64,000 nt of DNA from CATOSD01 sp034422735 (GCA_034422735.1 DAOUJL010000029.1:1-64000), one strand, 5' to 3'. Positions 24,807 through 33,680 are shown, counted from the stretch's first letter. Numbers and translations are program-made. The notes: generated from the letters alone by a model not told the origin.

Positions 24807-25373
24807 ATGTCTGAAAAGTACGACCATCACGACACGGCGGAGCTGCTCTCCGCCGACCGCTACGAGAGCACGGACCCGCAGCGGCTCATCTCGATGCTGC
24901 CGGTGCTAGTGTACCACGAGGTCGCCGACATCGGCTGCGGCCCCGGCTTCTTCACCATTCCGTTCGCCAAGTACCTGTTCGACGGCAGGGTGTACGCGCT
25001 GGACGTGCAGCAGGAGATGCTGGACGCCACGGCGGAGCAGGTGAAGTCCGTCAACCTGACCAACGTGGAGCTCAAGCTGGCCGGCGAGAACGATCTGCCG
25101 CTCGAGGACGACAGCCTGGACGGCGCCTTCATCGCGTTCGTGCTGCACGAGACCGATTCGCCAACCACCATGCTCTCCGAGGCGCGGCGCTGCCTCCGCA
25201 AGGGCGGCTGGCTCGCGACGCTGGAGCACAAGGAGACCGCCGAGGACGGCCCACTCGTGAATCGCCGGCTCGACCAGACGGAAGTCAGCGGCATGGCGCG
25301 CGAGGTCGGTTTCCGCATCGAGACCGCGCACAACCTCAACGACCACCACTACATGCTGGTGATGCGAAAGTAG
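24807..25373 (+). CDS. Class I SAM-dependent methyltransferase
   Basis: A 188-residue Rossmann-fold methyltransferase. Motif I is VADIGCGPGFF (residues 39-49), followed by the acidic YALDVQQEML, LAGENDLPLEDDSLDGAFIA and the post-motif LRKGGWLATLEHKE. The substrate is unknown; the motifs resemble the UbiE/Methyltransf_11 group. It sits between hisA and hisF with 100 bp upstream (repeats) and 6 bp downstream, so it is cotranscribed with histidine genes, although no histidine-pathway role is known for it. Confidence 0.85.
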   Translation: MSEKYDHHDTAELLSADRYESTDPQRLISMLPVLVYHEVADIGCGPGFFTIPFAKYLFDGRVYALDVQQEMLDATAEQVKSVNLTNVELKLAGENDLPLEDDSLDGAFIAFVLHETDSPTTMLSEARRCLRKGGWLATLEHKETAEDGPLVNRRLDQTEVSGMAREVGFRIETAHNLNDHHYMLVMRK

Positions 25374-25379
25374 TCCGCC

Positions 25380-26216
25380 GTGCTCACCAAGAGGATAATC
25401 CCCTGCCTGGACGTGGACCGGGGCCGCGTGGTCAAGGGCGTCAGCTTCGTCAATATCCGGGACGCGGGCGACCCTGCCGAGCTGGCGTCCTCCTACAACA
25501 GGGAGGGCGCGGACGAGCTGGTCTTCCTGGACATCACCGCGAGCTCCGACGCCCGCGACATCATGCTGGGCGTGGTCGAGCAGGTGTCCGAGCAGGTGTT
25601 CATCCCGCTCACCGTGGGCGGCGGTCTGCGCAACCTGGCGGACGTGCGCCGGATGCTTGAGGCGGGCGCGGACAAGGTGTCGCTCAACACCGCCGCGGTC
25701 GCCGACCCGCGTCTGGTGGCCGACGCCGCCGACTTCTTCGGCAGCCAGTGTATCGTGGTCGCCCTGGACGTCAAGCGCATACCGGACATCGAGCGCGCCG
25801 AGGCCGAGGCCCGGGGCGGCGGGTCCGACATCCCCGTGGACGCGGACTCCGTGTGGGAGGTCTACACCCACGGCGGGCGCACTCCCACCGGCATCGACGC
25901 GCTCAAGTGGGCGCGCCGCGCGACCGAGATCGGCGCCGGGGAGCTGCTGGTCACCAGCATGGACACCGACGGGCAGCTCACGGGCTACGACCTGGAGCTG
26001 ATTCGCGCCATATCCGACGGGGTGGGCGTGCCGGTGATCGCCAGCGGCGGCGCGGGCAAGCTGGAGCACCTGTACGACGCGCTGGAGACGGGCAGGGCGG
26101 ACGCGGTGCTCGCGGCCAGCATTTTTCACTATGGCGACTACACCATCCAGCAGGCCAAGCGCTACCTGTCCGAGCGCGGGCTGCCCATCCGTCCACGCGA
26201 GCGGCCTGTGGATTGA
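25380..26216 (+). CDS. hisF: Imidazole glycerol phosphate synthase, cyclase subunit
   Basis: A 278-residue barrel that closes the imidazole ring using ammonia from HisH, giving IGP and AICAR. D11 (PCLDVDRGRVVKG) and D130 (VVALDVKR) are the catalytic acids, with VGGGLR and ASGGAG phosphate sites. It is about 20 residues longer than usual because of an insert after D130 (EAEARGGGSDIPVDADSVWE). The start is GTG 25380. Confidence 0.95.
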   Translation: MLTKRIIPCLDVDRGRVVKGVSFVNIRDAGDPAELASSYNREGADELVFLDITASSDARDIMLGVVEQVSEQVFIPLTVGGGLRNLADVRRMLEAGADKVSLNTAAVADPRLVADAADFFGSQCIVVALDVKRIPDIERAEAEARGGGSDIPVDADSVWEVYTHGGRTPTGIDALKWARRATEIGAGELLVTSMDTDGQLTGYDLELIRAISDGVGVPVIASGGAGKLEHLYDALETGRADAVLAASIFHYGDYTIQQAKRYLSERGLPIRPRERPVD

Positions 26217-26239
26217 GGGGCTGCGTTTCACCGTCACTG

Positions 26240-26280
26240 TCACCCTCACCCTAGCCCTCTCCCGTCGAGGGAGAGGGGGA
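26240..26280. repeat. REP-like palindrome, CTCTCCC type
   Basis: CACCCTCACCCTAGCCCTCT followed by CCCGTCGAGGGAGAGGGGG, located 24 bp after the hisF stop. It may serve as a transcript-end hairpin. Confidence 0.85.
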
Positions 26281-26308
26281 TGCCGCCGGCCTTCACGCGG
26301 GGCCTTAC

Positions 26309-26568
26309 GAAAAATCTGCTCAATTCTGCTACTTTCTGCCCATTCCGTAGCTGGGCGGGCTGTCCTCTTTCTGTTCACTCGCTGTACTACGGTGTTAGGT
26401 TTGGCGCAGAATGTCGCATGAGCGCGGCGGTGGACTTCACCCCCATTTTCACCCTCACCCTGACCCTCTCCCATCAAGGGAGAGGGGACTAGCTAGGAAT
26501 CAGCACCTCTGGAGAGTCGCCATTGCGACTGTCAAGTAGAAAATAGCACGTGTGTGCTGTAGAATCAA
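26309..26568 (-). repeat. Dispersed composite element, copy 3
   Basis: On the minus strand end A is TTGATT (26563-26568), a 17-bp spacer with AGCAC-ACAC-GTGCT, and TATTTT (26540-26545). End B (26309-26360) has GCTAC...GTAGC and then GCAGAATTGAGCAGATTTTT. Before B lies ACATTCTGCGCC. A CTCTCCC-type palindrome (26439-26490) is nested inside. The promoter points toward hisF, which is on the other strand, so no downstream target gene is evident. Confidence 0.75.
26439..26490. repeat. REP-like palindrome, CTCTCCC type, nested in composite element
   Basis: ACCCCCATTTTCACCCTCAC followed by CCTGACCCTCTCCCATCAAG and GGAGAGGGGAC. It lies between ends A and B of element copy 3. Confidence 0.85.
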
Positions 26569-26840
26569 GAGGGTGGGCAGGGTTATGTGCGGGTGAAGGC
26601 TCCCGGCCCGCAATTGCGGGGATTGGGCAACCACAGCGACGCGGAATGGGCAACCACTAGGGATTGCCCCTACCGGCTGGCGAGGGGAAGTGGGCCTGAG
26701 AGTGGGAATTTTTGCGACGCAGGTGGGAGGGGGTTGCGCGCTGATGGGAAGGGGTGTGGCGTTTGGGGTACGCGGTTGGGGAGGTTTGGGGCGGGATTTT
26801 CGGGGTGGTTGCGGTTGGGGGGCGAGGGGAAGGGACGCCG

Positions 26841-26905
26841 TCACCCTCACCCCCGTATCAAGTACGGGGCAGGCTCTGACCCTCTCCCATCAAGGGAGAG
26901 GGGAC
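26841..26905. repeat. REP-like palindrome with CCCGTATCAAGTACGGG leader
   Basis: CACCCTCACCCCCGTATCAA and GTACGGGGCAGGCTCTGACC are followed by CTCTCCCATCAAGGGAGAGG. It is the same composite type as 13243-13308, about 90 bp before the restriction-modification gene. Confidence 0.85.
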
Positions 26906-26993
26906 AATTCGGAAGGCTTACTCGTGCCCCCAACTCTTGCCTTCTCTTGAGCGGTATGCCAAACTACACTCACCACTAACGCGAGGCATCGAC

Positions 26994-29900
26994 GTGCAGG
27001 GCCGGCTCTTCACCGAATATTTTCTCAGCGAGGGCATACGCGAGACGCGCGAGTGGCGCGTGTCCGTGGAGGACGCTGCCGCGTTCGACTCGTTCCGCGC
27101 CGGCGTTCGCGCGCGGCACGGCGCACTTGCCGCCGCCGCGTCTCCCAACGAGGCGACCACCGAGCAGGACCTGATCCGGCCTGTGCTGGAGCTGCTCGGT
27201 TGGGCCGACTACCTGCCGCAGCAGGGCGCCGACCGCAACGAGGACATCCCCGACCACCTGCTGTTCGCGGACGCGGACGCCAAGGACCGCGCCGCCCAGC
27301 GGCCCGCGCCCGCGGACCGCTACAGGGACGCGCTCGTCGTGCAGGAGAGCAAGCGGTTTGGGCTGTCGTTGGACGCCCGTGGAGGCGACAGCCGGCGACG
27401 CTCCGGCACCCCGCACGGGCAGGTGCTGCGGTATCTCTCCACTGCCGAGACGGTGTCCGAGGGCCGCATCCGCTGGGGCATACTCACCAACGGGCGGGTG
27501 TGGCGGCTGTACGACGGGCGCGCCCGTCCGCGGTCTACTGCCTACTTCGAGGTCGATCTCGGCGACACGCTCGCATCGGACAACCTCGACCGCCTGCGGG
27601 TGTTCAACCTGCTGTTCCGCCGGGACTCGTTCACGCAGGAAGAGGGCGCTACCGCGACGTTTCTGGAGACCGCGCTCGCGGAGGGTCGGCGATACGAGGA
27701 GCGGGTGGCGCAGGACCTGTCCAGCGTGGTCTTCCAGCGCGCCTTCCCCCGGCTGGTCGAGGCGCTGGCGGGCAGGTCCGGCGCATCCCTGGCCGACGTT
27801 CGCCACGCCGCGCTCATTTTCCTGTACCGGCTGCTGTTCGTGCTGTACGCGGAGGACCGCGGCCTGCTGCCCGTCAACGACTCCCGTTACGACGACTACG
27901 GGCTGCGCCACCGCGTGCGCGACGACGTGGCCCGCCGCACCCGGGACGGGGACGACTTGTCTGCCGTTGCTTCGATCTACTACGACCATTTCACAACGCT
28001 GTGCCGGCTCATCGACGGCGGCGACCCGTCCATCGGCCTGCCGCCCTACAACGGCGGCCTGTTCGCGTCGGACGCCGCTCCGCTGCTGGAGACGGCCCGC
28101 CTGCCGGACAAGACGATGGCCCCCATCGTCTATGAACTGAGCCACACCGTATCGGACGGCACGCCCCGGTTCGTCAACTACCGCGACATGTCCGTCCAGC
28201 AGCTCGGGTCCATCTACCAGCGCCTGCTCGAGCAGGAGCCGGTGCGCGGCTCGGACGGCGGCATCGCCATACGCCCGAACGCCTACGCCCGCAAGGACAG
28301 TGGCAGCTTCTACACGCCCCAGGAACTGGTCGACCTCATCATCGACCGCACGCTCAAGCCGCTGGCGGACGAGCGGCGCGCGGCGTTCGAGGACAGGGCC
28401 GCGGAGCTGAAGAGCGACCGCAGGTCCCACGCCGAGCGCCGCGCCGAACTGCTAAAGCTGGACCCCGCCGAGGCGGTGCTGGACATGAAGGTGCTCGACC
28501 CGGCAATGGGCAGCGGGCACTTCCTGGTCACCGCCGTGGACTTCCTGTCCGACGCCATCGCCGAGCTGGTGGAGTCCGCGCCCGCCGCTGTCACCTGGCT
28601 CAAGGATGGCTACGAGTCGCCGCTCGTGACCCGCGTGGCCGCCATCCGCGACGACATTCTCCAACGGGCCGCCGAGTCCGGCTGGGCAATCGATCAGTCC
28701 CAGCTCACCGACCGCGCCATCATCCGGCGCATGGTGCTCAAGCGCTGCATCTACGGTGTGGACAAGAACCCGCTCACGGTGGAGCTGGCCAAGGTCTCGC
28801 TGTGGCTGCACAGCTTCACCGTGGGGGCGCCGCTGTCGTTCCTGGACCACCACCTGCGCTGCGGTGATTCGCTCGTGGGAATGCGCGTGCAGGACGGTCT
28901 CGCGGCGCTGCGCCGGCTGAGCGGCCTGTTCGGCGCCAGCGCTATCCAGGGTGTGGAGAACGCCGCCGAGGGGATGGGTCGCATCGAGGAGATAACCGAT
29001 TCCGACATAGCCGAGGCGCAGGAGTCCGCCGCCCTGTTCCAGGCCGTAGAGGACAACACGGCGGAGCTTCGGGGTGTGCTCGACTTCCTGTGCGGCCTGC
29101 GCTGGCTCACCGCCGGCATGAAGAAGAAGGCGCTCAGCGAGTTCGAGACGCCGCTGGTCGACGTCCTGGAGCAGAACTCCGCCAACGCGCTGCCGCTCCT
29201 GGCGCACGGTCCGGACGCCACAGACGTCCAGCCTGGCAGCGAGCCGACGTCTTTGCCTGCTTTCGAGGAGGTGTGGCGGGACGCCAGGGCAATCGCCGAC
29301 CGCGAGGGCTTTCTGCACTGGGAGGCTGCCTTTCCCGGTGTGTGGCGTGGCTGGCAGGATGAGCATCCGAGCGGTGGGTTCAACGCAATCATAGGCAACC
29401 CGCCCTGGGACCGGATCAAGCTCCAGGAGGTCGAATGGTTCGCCTCCCGCGCGCCCGAAATCGCGCTGGCACAGACCGCAGCAGAGCGCAGGCGGCTTAT
29501 CCAGGATCTGAGGGACGAGGGCGACCCGCTGGCTGCGGACTTCGATGCGGCAGGGGAGCGGGCAGAAGGGCTAAGCGATTTCGCTAGCGAAACGGGTGCC
29601 TACCCGCTACTAGGCCACGGAGACATCAACCTGTACTCGCTCTTTGTCGAGCGATCCATGGCGCTGGCCAGGCCCGACGGATTCGTGGGCCTCCTCACGC
29701 CGTCCGGCATCTATGCTGACGTGACCGCCTCCCGGTTCTTCAAGTCAGTCTCAACCACCGGGCGCGTGTCGAGCCTGTTTGATTTCGAGAACAGGAAGAT
29801 TTTCTTCAAGGACGTCCACGGGTCGTTCAAGTTCTGCGCACTCGTCTACGGCGGCGAAGAACGCACCTTCACGCGAACCGACTGCGCCTTCTTCCTCCAC

Positions 29901-31028
29901 GACCTTACGACTATCCATGATCCCGACCGCTGCTTTACTCTCACCGCTGTTGACTTCGCCCACGTGAATCCCAACACCGGCACCGCTCCCATCTTCCGCA
30001 CCCGCCGCGACGCCGACATAACACGCGGCGTTTACGAACGCCATCCGGTGTTGGTGGACCGATCCGGGGCTGTTGTTCGGCGCACTTGGCCGGTAAGTCA
30101 CTTGCGCCAATTCGATATGACTAACGACTCTCATCTCTTCAAGACGGCACGCCAACTCGATGAAGCGGGCTTCTATCCTGTCCAGGGCAATCGCTGGAAA
30201 AGAGGAGACGACCTGTACGTGCCCCTGTATGAGGGGAAGATGGTCGAACCGTTTGACCACCGGAATTCCAGTATAGCTATCAACTCGGCTAACCTGATTC
30301 GGCAGGCTCAACCAATCCAGACAACCCTTGAGGAGCGGATGAACCCAAACTTCCTGCCGATGCCAACGTTTTGGGTGTCAGCCGCTCGTGTGTCGGCCAA
30401 GTTCCCAAGCGGACTGGGATGGACCCTTGTGTACAGGCGCATTACAGCGCCCACAAACGCTCGCACGACGCTCGCCACTATACTGCCGTGGTGTGCCGTC
30501 AGTTACACGATCCCTATGCTACGCACAAGTGACCAAGACTTGTCCGCCATTGAAGCGGCTTGCCTTCAATCCGCCCTTTCGAGTTTCAGCTTTGACTTTG
30601 TGTCCCGCCAGAAACTGCAAGGAACTAGTATGAGCTTGACTTCCTTGGAGCAACTCCCGGTCATCGCGCCTGACGACTACGATCGCGTATTCGGCGATGA
30701 GACGGCGCGCGAGATCGTTCGGCGCCACGTGCTGGAGCTCACGTACACGGCGCACGACATGGAGCCGTACGCCCGCGACCTGGGCTACCTCGGGCCGCCG
30801 TTCAAGTGGGACGAGGAGGAGCGTCGCCACCTGCGGGCGCGGCTGGACGCGCTGTACTTCCACCTGTACGGTCTCGACCGCGACGACGCGGGCTACGTGC
30901 TGGAGACGTTCCCGATCGTGCGCAGGCAGGATGAGAAGGAGTTCGGCAGCTACCGGACGCGGGAGATGGTGCTGGCGTACATGAACGCGCTGGCGGCGGG
31001 GGATACGCGGGCGGTGGTGGCGGTGTAG
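26994..31028 (+). CDS. Type IIG-like restriction-modification enzyme (Eco57I/MmeI-type N6-adenine methylase with nuclease domain)
   Basis: A 1344-residue single-chain protein. Near residues 86-119, IPDHLLF...VVQESKRF gives a PD-(D/E)xK nuclease pattern. An alpha-helical linker follows to ~430. The methylase domain begins at SGSFYTPQELVDLIIDRTL, with SAM motif I DPAMGSGHFL (~502-511) and the catalytic NPPW (~802-805) in AIIGNPPWDRIK. The C-terminal ~400 residues should be the target-recognition domain. It would methylate adenine and cut unmodified DNA. A methylase-only or BREX-PglX-like role is less likely given the nuclease motif. The start GTG 26994 follows GCGAGG. TTG 26937 is also in frame. 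The central TRD part uses more A/T-ending codons than the ends. Confidence 0.85.
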   Translation: MQGRLFTEYFLSEGIRETREWRVSVEDAAAFDSFRAGVRARHGALAAAASPNEATTEQDLIRPVLELLGWADYLPQQGADRNEDIPDHLLFADADAKDRAAQRPAPADRYRDALVVQESKRFGLSLDARGGDSRRRSGTPHGQVLRYLSTAETVSEGRIRWGILTNGRVWRLYDGRARPRSTAYFEVDLGDTLASDNLDRLRVFNLLFRRDSFTQEEGATATFLETALAEGRRYEERVAQDLSSVVFQRAFPRLVEALAGRSGASLADVRHAALIFLYRLLFVLYAEDRGLLPVNDSRYDDYGLRHRVRDDVARRTRDGDDLSAVASIYYDHFTTLCRLIDGGDPSIGLPPYNGGLFASDAAPLLETARLPDKTMAPIVYELSHTVSDGTPRFVNYRDMSVQQLGSIYQRLLEQEPVRGSDGGIAIRPNAYARKDSGSFYTPQELVDLIIDRTLKPLADERRAAFEDRAAELKSDRRSHAERRAELLKLDPAEAVLDMKVLDPAMGSGHFLVTAVDFLSDAIAELVESAPAAVTWLKDGYESPLVTRVAAIRDDILQRAAESGWAIDQSQLTDRAIIRRMVLKRCIYGVDKNPLTVELAKVSLWLHSFTVGAPLSFLDHHLRCGDSLVGMRVQDGLAALRRLSGLFGASAIQGVENAAEGMGRIEEITDSDIAEAQESAALFQAVEDNTAELRGVLDFLCGLRWLTAGMKKKALSEFETPLVDVLEQNSANALPLLAHGPDATDVQPGSEPTSLPAFEEVWRDARAIADREGFLHWEAAFPGVWRGWQDEHPSGGFNAIIGNPPWDRIKLQEVEWFASRAPEIALAQTAAERRRLIQDLRDEGDPLAADFDAAGERAEGLSDFASETGAYPLLGHGDINLYSLFVERSMALARPDGFVGLLTPSGIYADVTASRFFKSVSTTGRVSSLFDFENRKIFFKDVHGSFKFCALVYGGEERTFTRTDCAFFLHDLTTIHDPDRCFTLTAVDFAHVNPNTGTAPIFRTRRDADITRGVYERHPVLVDRSGAVVRRTWPVSHLRQFDMTNDSHLFKTARQLDEAGFYPVQGNRWKRGDDLYVPLYEGKMVEPFDHRNSSIAINSANLIRQAQPIQTTLEERMNPNFLPMPTFWVSAARVSAKFPSGLGWTLVYRRITAPTNARTTLATILPWCAVSYTIPMLRTSDQDLSAIEAACLQSALSSFSFDFVSRQKLQGTSMSLTSLEQLPVIAPDDYDRVFGDETAREIVRRHVLELTYTAHDMEPYARDLGYLGPPFKWDEEERRHLRARLDALYFHLYGLDRDDAGYVLETFPIVRRQDEKEFGSYRTREMVLAYMNALAAGDTRAVVAV

Positions 31029-31037
31029 GGAGGGGGC

Positions 31038-31661
31038 TCAGGGTAGAGTGTAGGGCAGGAACTCCAGGCGGGTCAGCCACTCGTTGAACCGGGGACACTC
31101 GTCCCGGACGGCGTCCAGGCCGATGGCAGCGATTAGGTCGGGCCCGTGTACGGCTTTCCAATACCTGGGTAACAGTTGGTGGATGCGCCTGCTAGGCGCC
31201 GTTGCGTAGTTGTCGTTGATGTCTTCGGGCGTCCGGAAGTTCGAGCGTATGATCCGTAAGCTCTCCACCAGTTCGTTCGTCGACCCTGGTATTGCCTTGA
31301 ACGCCCTGACGTCGGAGAACAACAGGCTCTCAAACTCGTGCAACTGGACGTAAGGGAAAATCAGCGAACTGTCTGGTGGTCGCCGAATCTCTGCGTCTAT
31401 GCGGTTGAAGACCCTTTGCTCGAGCTGGTCGACCGTGTCGGTTCCCTTGCCGCGAAACCCGTAGAAGTCCACTAGGGACGTCACGCTGTCAAAGTTCCAG
31501 TGCAGGTTCGCCATTACCGTGCCAAGCCTGTCAGCGTTAATCCTTCCTCCAAGGAGAATTGGTGAAGGGGTAACTCCGAACTGGATCAGGTGGCCGGCTA
31601 ACACATCCTCCACAAACCGCTCTTCGGTTTCGCCCTCCACCACAATCGCCAGCCGGATCAA
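31038..31661 (-). CDS. DUF4276-family (Toprim-like) protein, partner of AAA ATPase
   Basis: A 207-residue protein. IVVEGETEERFVEDVL holds the conserved Glu, SLVDFYGFRG an Asp, and VQLHEFESLLFSD is the family signature. DUF4276 is considered a Toprim-like putative nuclease domain. The start is placed at TTG 31661, which overlaps the ATPase stop as TTGA. TTG 31691 would add 10 residues. With the AAA gene it forms an ATPase-Toprim pair reminiscent of OLD-type nucleases and PARIS, though the families differ. A role in phage defence is inference from context. It meets the restriction enzyme gene tail to tail with 9 bp between. Confidence 0.82.
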   Translation of the reverse strand: MIRLAIVVEGETEERFVEDVLAGHLIQFGVTPSPILLGGRINADRLGTVMANLHWNFDSVTSLVDFYGFRGKGTDTVDQLEQRVFNRIDAEIRRPPDSSLIFPYVQLHEFESLLFSDVRAFKAIPGSTNELVESLRIIRSNFRTPEDINDNYATAPSRRIHQLLPRYWKAVHGPDLIAAIGLDAVRDECPRFNEWLTRLEFLPYTLP

Positions 31662-32788
31662 GGCCGTCCGCCAAGTAGGTTCATTCGCCACAGTTCACCC
31701 GTGCCGTAGCCGTCCTCAAGCCAGTGCTGGTATTCTTTGGCGTCCTTCTTCTGGCAGATGGTGCGTCCCTCTTCGAGGTCCAGCACGAAAATCTGGTCCA
31801 AGTCGAAGGCGTCCACCAGGAGTGGGGATTGCGTGGCCACTATGACCTGCCGCTCAGCGGAAAGGGACTTTATCAGTCCTCCAAGCAGCGCGATGGCGGC
31901 GGGGTGCAGGCCGAGCTCGGGCTCGTCCAGAGTGACGACAAACGGCAGCATTCCTGGCGGTAGGTTGAGCAGCGTCACCAAGGCGAAGAAACGCAGCGAG
32001 CCGTCCGAAGTGAGATGGGCGCCGAAGCTCTTGTCGCTCCACTTGGCGCGCCATCTCAGCAGAACCTTCCCGTAGTCCTCCTCGATATCGAACCGGTCGA
32101 ATCCGGGCAGCACCCGCCCGATCTGTCGGCAAATCGTCTCGTAGCGCGCGATGTCTTCCCGCTCCAGCCTGTGGAGCACCGCCGCGAGATTGCCACCATG
32201 GCTGCGCAGTTGGCCACTGTCGGAAACGTCCCACTTCTTCTTGAACGAGGAGGTGTCTGACGTGTCGTGGAACTGATACGTTTCCCAGTCACCCATTAGA
32301 AGGCCAACCAAATACGCATCATTGGTAACGCCAACCGGGAAATCCTGAGACTGAGCGGCTTCCACCATCCTGGCTTCTAGGTGTCCGCCACTGAAGTAAT
32401 GCCAGTTTGTTTCGGTCTCAGGATACGGTGTGCTGCACCGAAACCTCTCGCTACTGAAAACAAACCTGTCGGGGTGGGCGTGCGCCAGTGTGAATCCGTA
32501 TTCTCTGCGGTCCTCTTCCGTCCGCATTCGAACCTCGGCTTGCATGAGCGGCGTCGTGGCGCTGCCGCCAAAGAGCTGGTCGTCGGCGCCGCCCTGCCTT
32601 TGCACGTACTCCTGGAGCCGCCTCGATTTCAGCATCCAACTCATCATCTCGAAGAAGCGCATGAAGTTGGACTTGCCGGATCCGTTCGCGCCGATGAGCA
32701 CCGTCGCCGACGGCATATCCGACAGTTCGACGTCGGCGAGGGAGCGGAACCCCCAAATCCTGATGGACTCTATCCTGTTCGTGCTCAT
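31658..32788 (-). CDS. AAA-family ATPase (SMC/RecF-like, AAA_21), partner of DUF4276
   Basis: A 376-residue ABC-type ATPase of the AAA_21/OLD-like class. IESIRIWGFRSLADVELSDM leads to Walker A at residues 33-40 (GANGSGKS). TSDGSLRFFALVTLLNLP is the signature-like region, VVTLDEPELGLHP is Walker B, and VIVATQSPLLVDAF is the H-loop region. No coiled-coil hinge is long enough for SMC. ATG 32788 has GGGAAGG upstream. It is followed by the DUF4276 gene in a 4-bp overlap, so the products are likely made in fixed ratio and work together. Confidence 0.87.
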   Translation of the reverse strand: MSTNRIESIRIWGFRSLADVELSDMPSATVLIGANGSGKSNFMRFFEMMSWMLKSRRLQEYVQRQGGADDQLFGGSATTPLMQAEVRMRTEEDRREYGFTLAHAHPDRFVFSSERFRCSTPYPETETNWHYFSGGHLEARMVEAAQSQDFPVGVTNDAYLVGLLMGDWETYQFHDTSDTSSFKKKWDVSDSGQLRSHGGNLAAVLHRLEREDIARYETICRQIGRVLPGFDRFDIEEDYGKVLLRWRAKWSDKSFGAHLTSDGSLRFFALVTLLNLPPGMLPFVVTLDEPELGLHPAAIALLGGLIKSLSAERQVIVATQSPLLVDAFDLDQIFVLDLEEGRTICQKKDAKEYQHWLEDGYGTGELWRMNLLGGRP

Positions 32789-32942
32789 GGAGCGCCTTCC
32801 CGAGTGATGTTGGACCTGTGCCGCGATGCGCTGGCGCCAGTCTTGGCCTGTGTGCGTCTTGAGGATATGCGCTGGCCCCCGGCGGCGCAAGCTGCTTAAT
32901 CCGCCATATTGCCGGGTGGCTTGACTGCGGAGGGCCCCGCCC

Positions 32943-32972
32943 CTGGATTCCCGCTTTCGCGGGAATGACGAT
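32943..32972. repeat. Palindromic repeat, TTCCCGCTTTCGCGGGAA type
   Basis: GGATTCCCGCTTTCGCGGGA and ATGACG, the common bacterial intergenic palindrome. Variants recur at 43500-43580. Confidence 0.8.
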
Positions 32973-33005
32973 TGATGGATTGGGAGAGGGGACAGACTCT
33001 AGCCA

Positions 33006-33034
33006 TTGACGGCGGTGGCACTACGCCCTAGAAT
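33006..33034 (+). promoter_or_regulatory. Predicted promoter of the rplU-rpmA operon
   Basis: TTGACG at 33006-33011, a 17-bp spacer and TAGAAT at 33029-33034, 18 bp before the rplU ATG. This is the best sigma-70-type match in the window. Confidence 0.65.
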
Positions 33035-33052
33035 TAGTGCGAGGTTTCACAC

Positions 33053-33370
33053 ATGGACTACGCTATATTTCAGACGGGCGGCAAGCAGTACCGCGTTAAG
33101 GAAGGCGATACGATTCGCGTCGAGAGTATTCCCGGCGACGAGGGCGACGCTATCGAGTTCGACGACGTGCTGATGCTGTCCCAGGACGGCAACGTGTCCG
33201 TGGGCGCTCCCACGGTGGAGGGCGCGCGCGTGACCACCGAGGTGGTGGGCAAGGGCCGCGCCAAGAAGATCATCGTCTTCAAGTACAAGGCCAAGACGCG
33301 CTACCGGCGCAAGAACGGCCACCGGCAGCACTATACCGACCTGCGGGTGATAGGCATCTCCCAGCAGTAG
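33053..33370 (+). CDS. rplU: Ribosomal protein bL21
   Basis: A 105-residue 50S subunit protein that binds 23S rRNA. YAIFQTGGKQYRVKEGD at the N-terminus and KTRYRRKNGHRQHYTDLRV at the C-terminus are diagnostic. It is the first gene of rplU-rpmA, 48 bp before rpmA. The TTGACG/TAGAAT promoter sits just upstream. Confidence 0.97.
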   Translation: MDYAIFQTGGKQYRVKEGDTIRVESIPGDEGDAIEFDDVLMLSQDGNVSVGAPTVEGARVTTEVVGKGRAKKIIVFKYKAKTRYRRKNGHRQHYTDLRVIGISQQ

Positions 33371-33418
33371 CCGGTCGCGGGAACGAACGCCCGCACCCTG
33401 CCAGAAAGGGAATTCACG

Positions 33419-33676
33419 ATGGCACACAAGAAGGGCGGAGGCAGCACTCGCAACGGACGCGATAGCCAGTCCAAGCGGCTGGGCGTCAAGCGGTACGACA
33501 GCCAGTACGTGAGCGCCGGCTCGATCATCGTCCGGCAGCGCGGCACCAAGATCCACCCGGGCACGAACGTGGGTGTGGGACGGGACCACACGCTGTTCTC
33601 GCTCATCGACGGCACCGTCAAGTTCGAGTTCAAGACGAAGGACAAGAAGCGGGCGAGCGTCTACCCCGTGGCATAA
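33419..33676 (+). CDS. rpmA: Ribosomal protein bL27
   Basis: An 85-residue 50S protein near the peptidyl-transferase centre. MAHKKGGGSTRNGRDSQSKR is the usual N-terminus, with no cleaved Firmicute-type extension. VGRDHTLFSLIDG is the core. AGAAAGGG lies about 10 bp before the ATG. The obgE gene that often follows is absent, and a type-1 palindrome follows instead. Confidence 0.97.
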   Translation: MAHKKGGGSTRNGRDSQSKRLGVKRYDSQYVSAGSIIVRQRGTKIHPGTNVGVGRDHTLFSLIDGTVKFEFKTKDKKRASVYPVA

Positions 33677-33680
33677 GTGA

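Larger units (their letters stand above)
26217..26993. other. Repeat-rich gap between hisF and the restriction-modification gene
   Basis: Nearly 780 bp with no gene. It contains REP palindromes at 26240-26280, 26439-26490 and 26841-26905, composite element copy 3 (26309-26568), and near 26625-26670 a GGGCAACCAC...GATTGCCCC inverted repeat. The run 26690-26840 is G-rich and featureless. Confidence 0.65.

Noticed and set aside
24906..26477. Minus-strand frame of 523 codons opposite hisF and the methyltransferase
   Set aside because: Antisense to hisF with conserved catalytic residues, and it continues into repeats.
26937..26993. TTG 26937 as the start of the restriction-modification gene
   Set aside because: No ribosome site, and the first 19 codons are A/T-rich and unlike the rest. 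GTG 26994 has GCGAGG upstream and begins where the conserved FTEYFL region starts.
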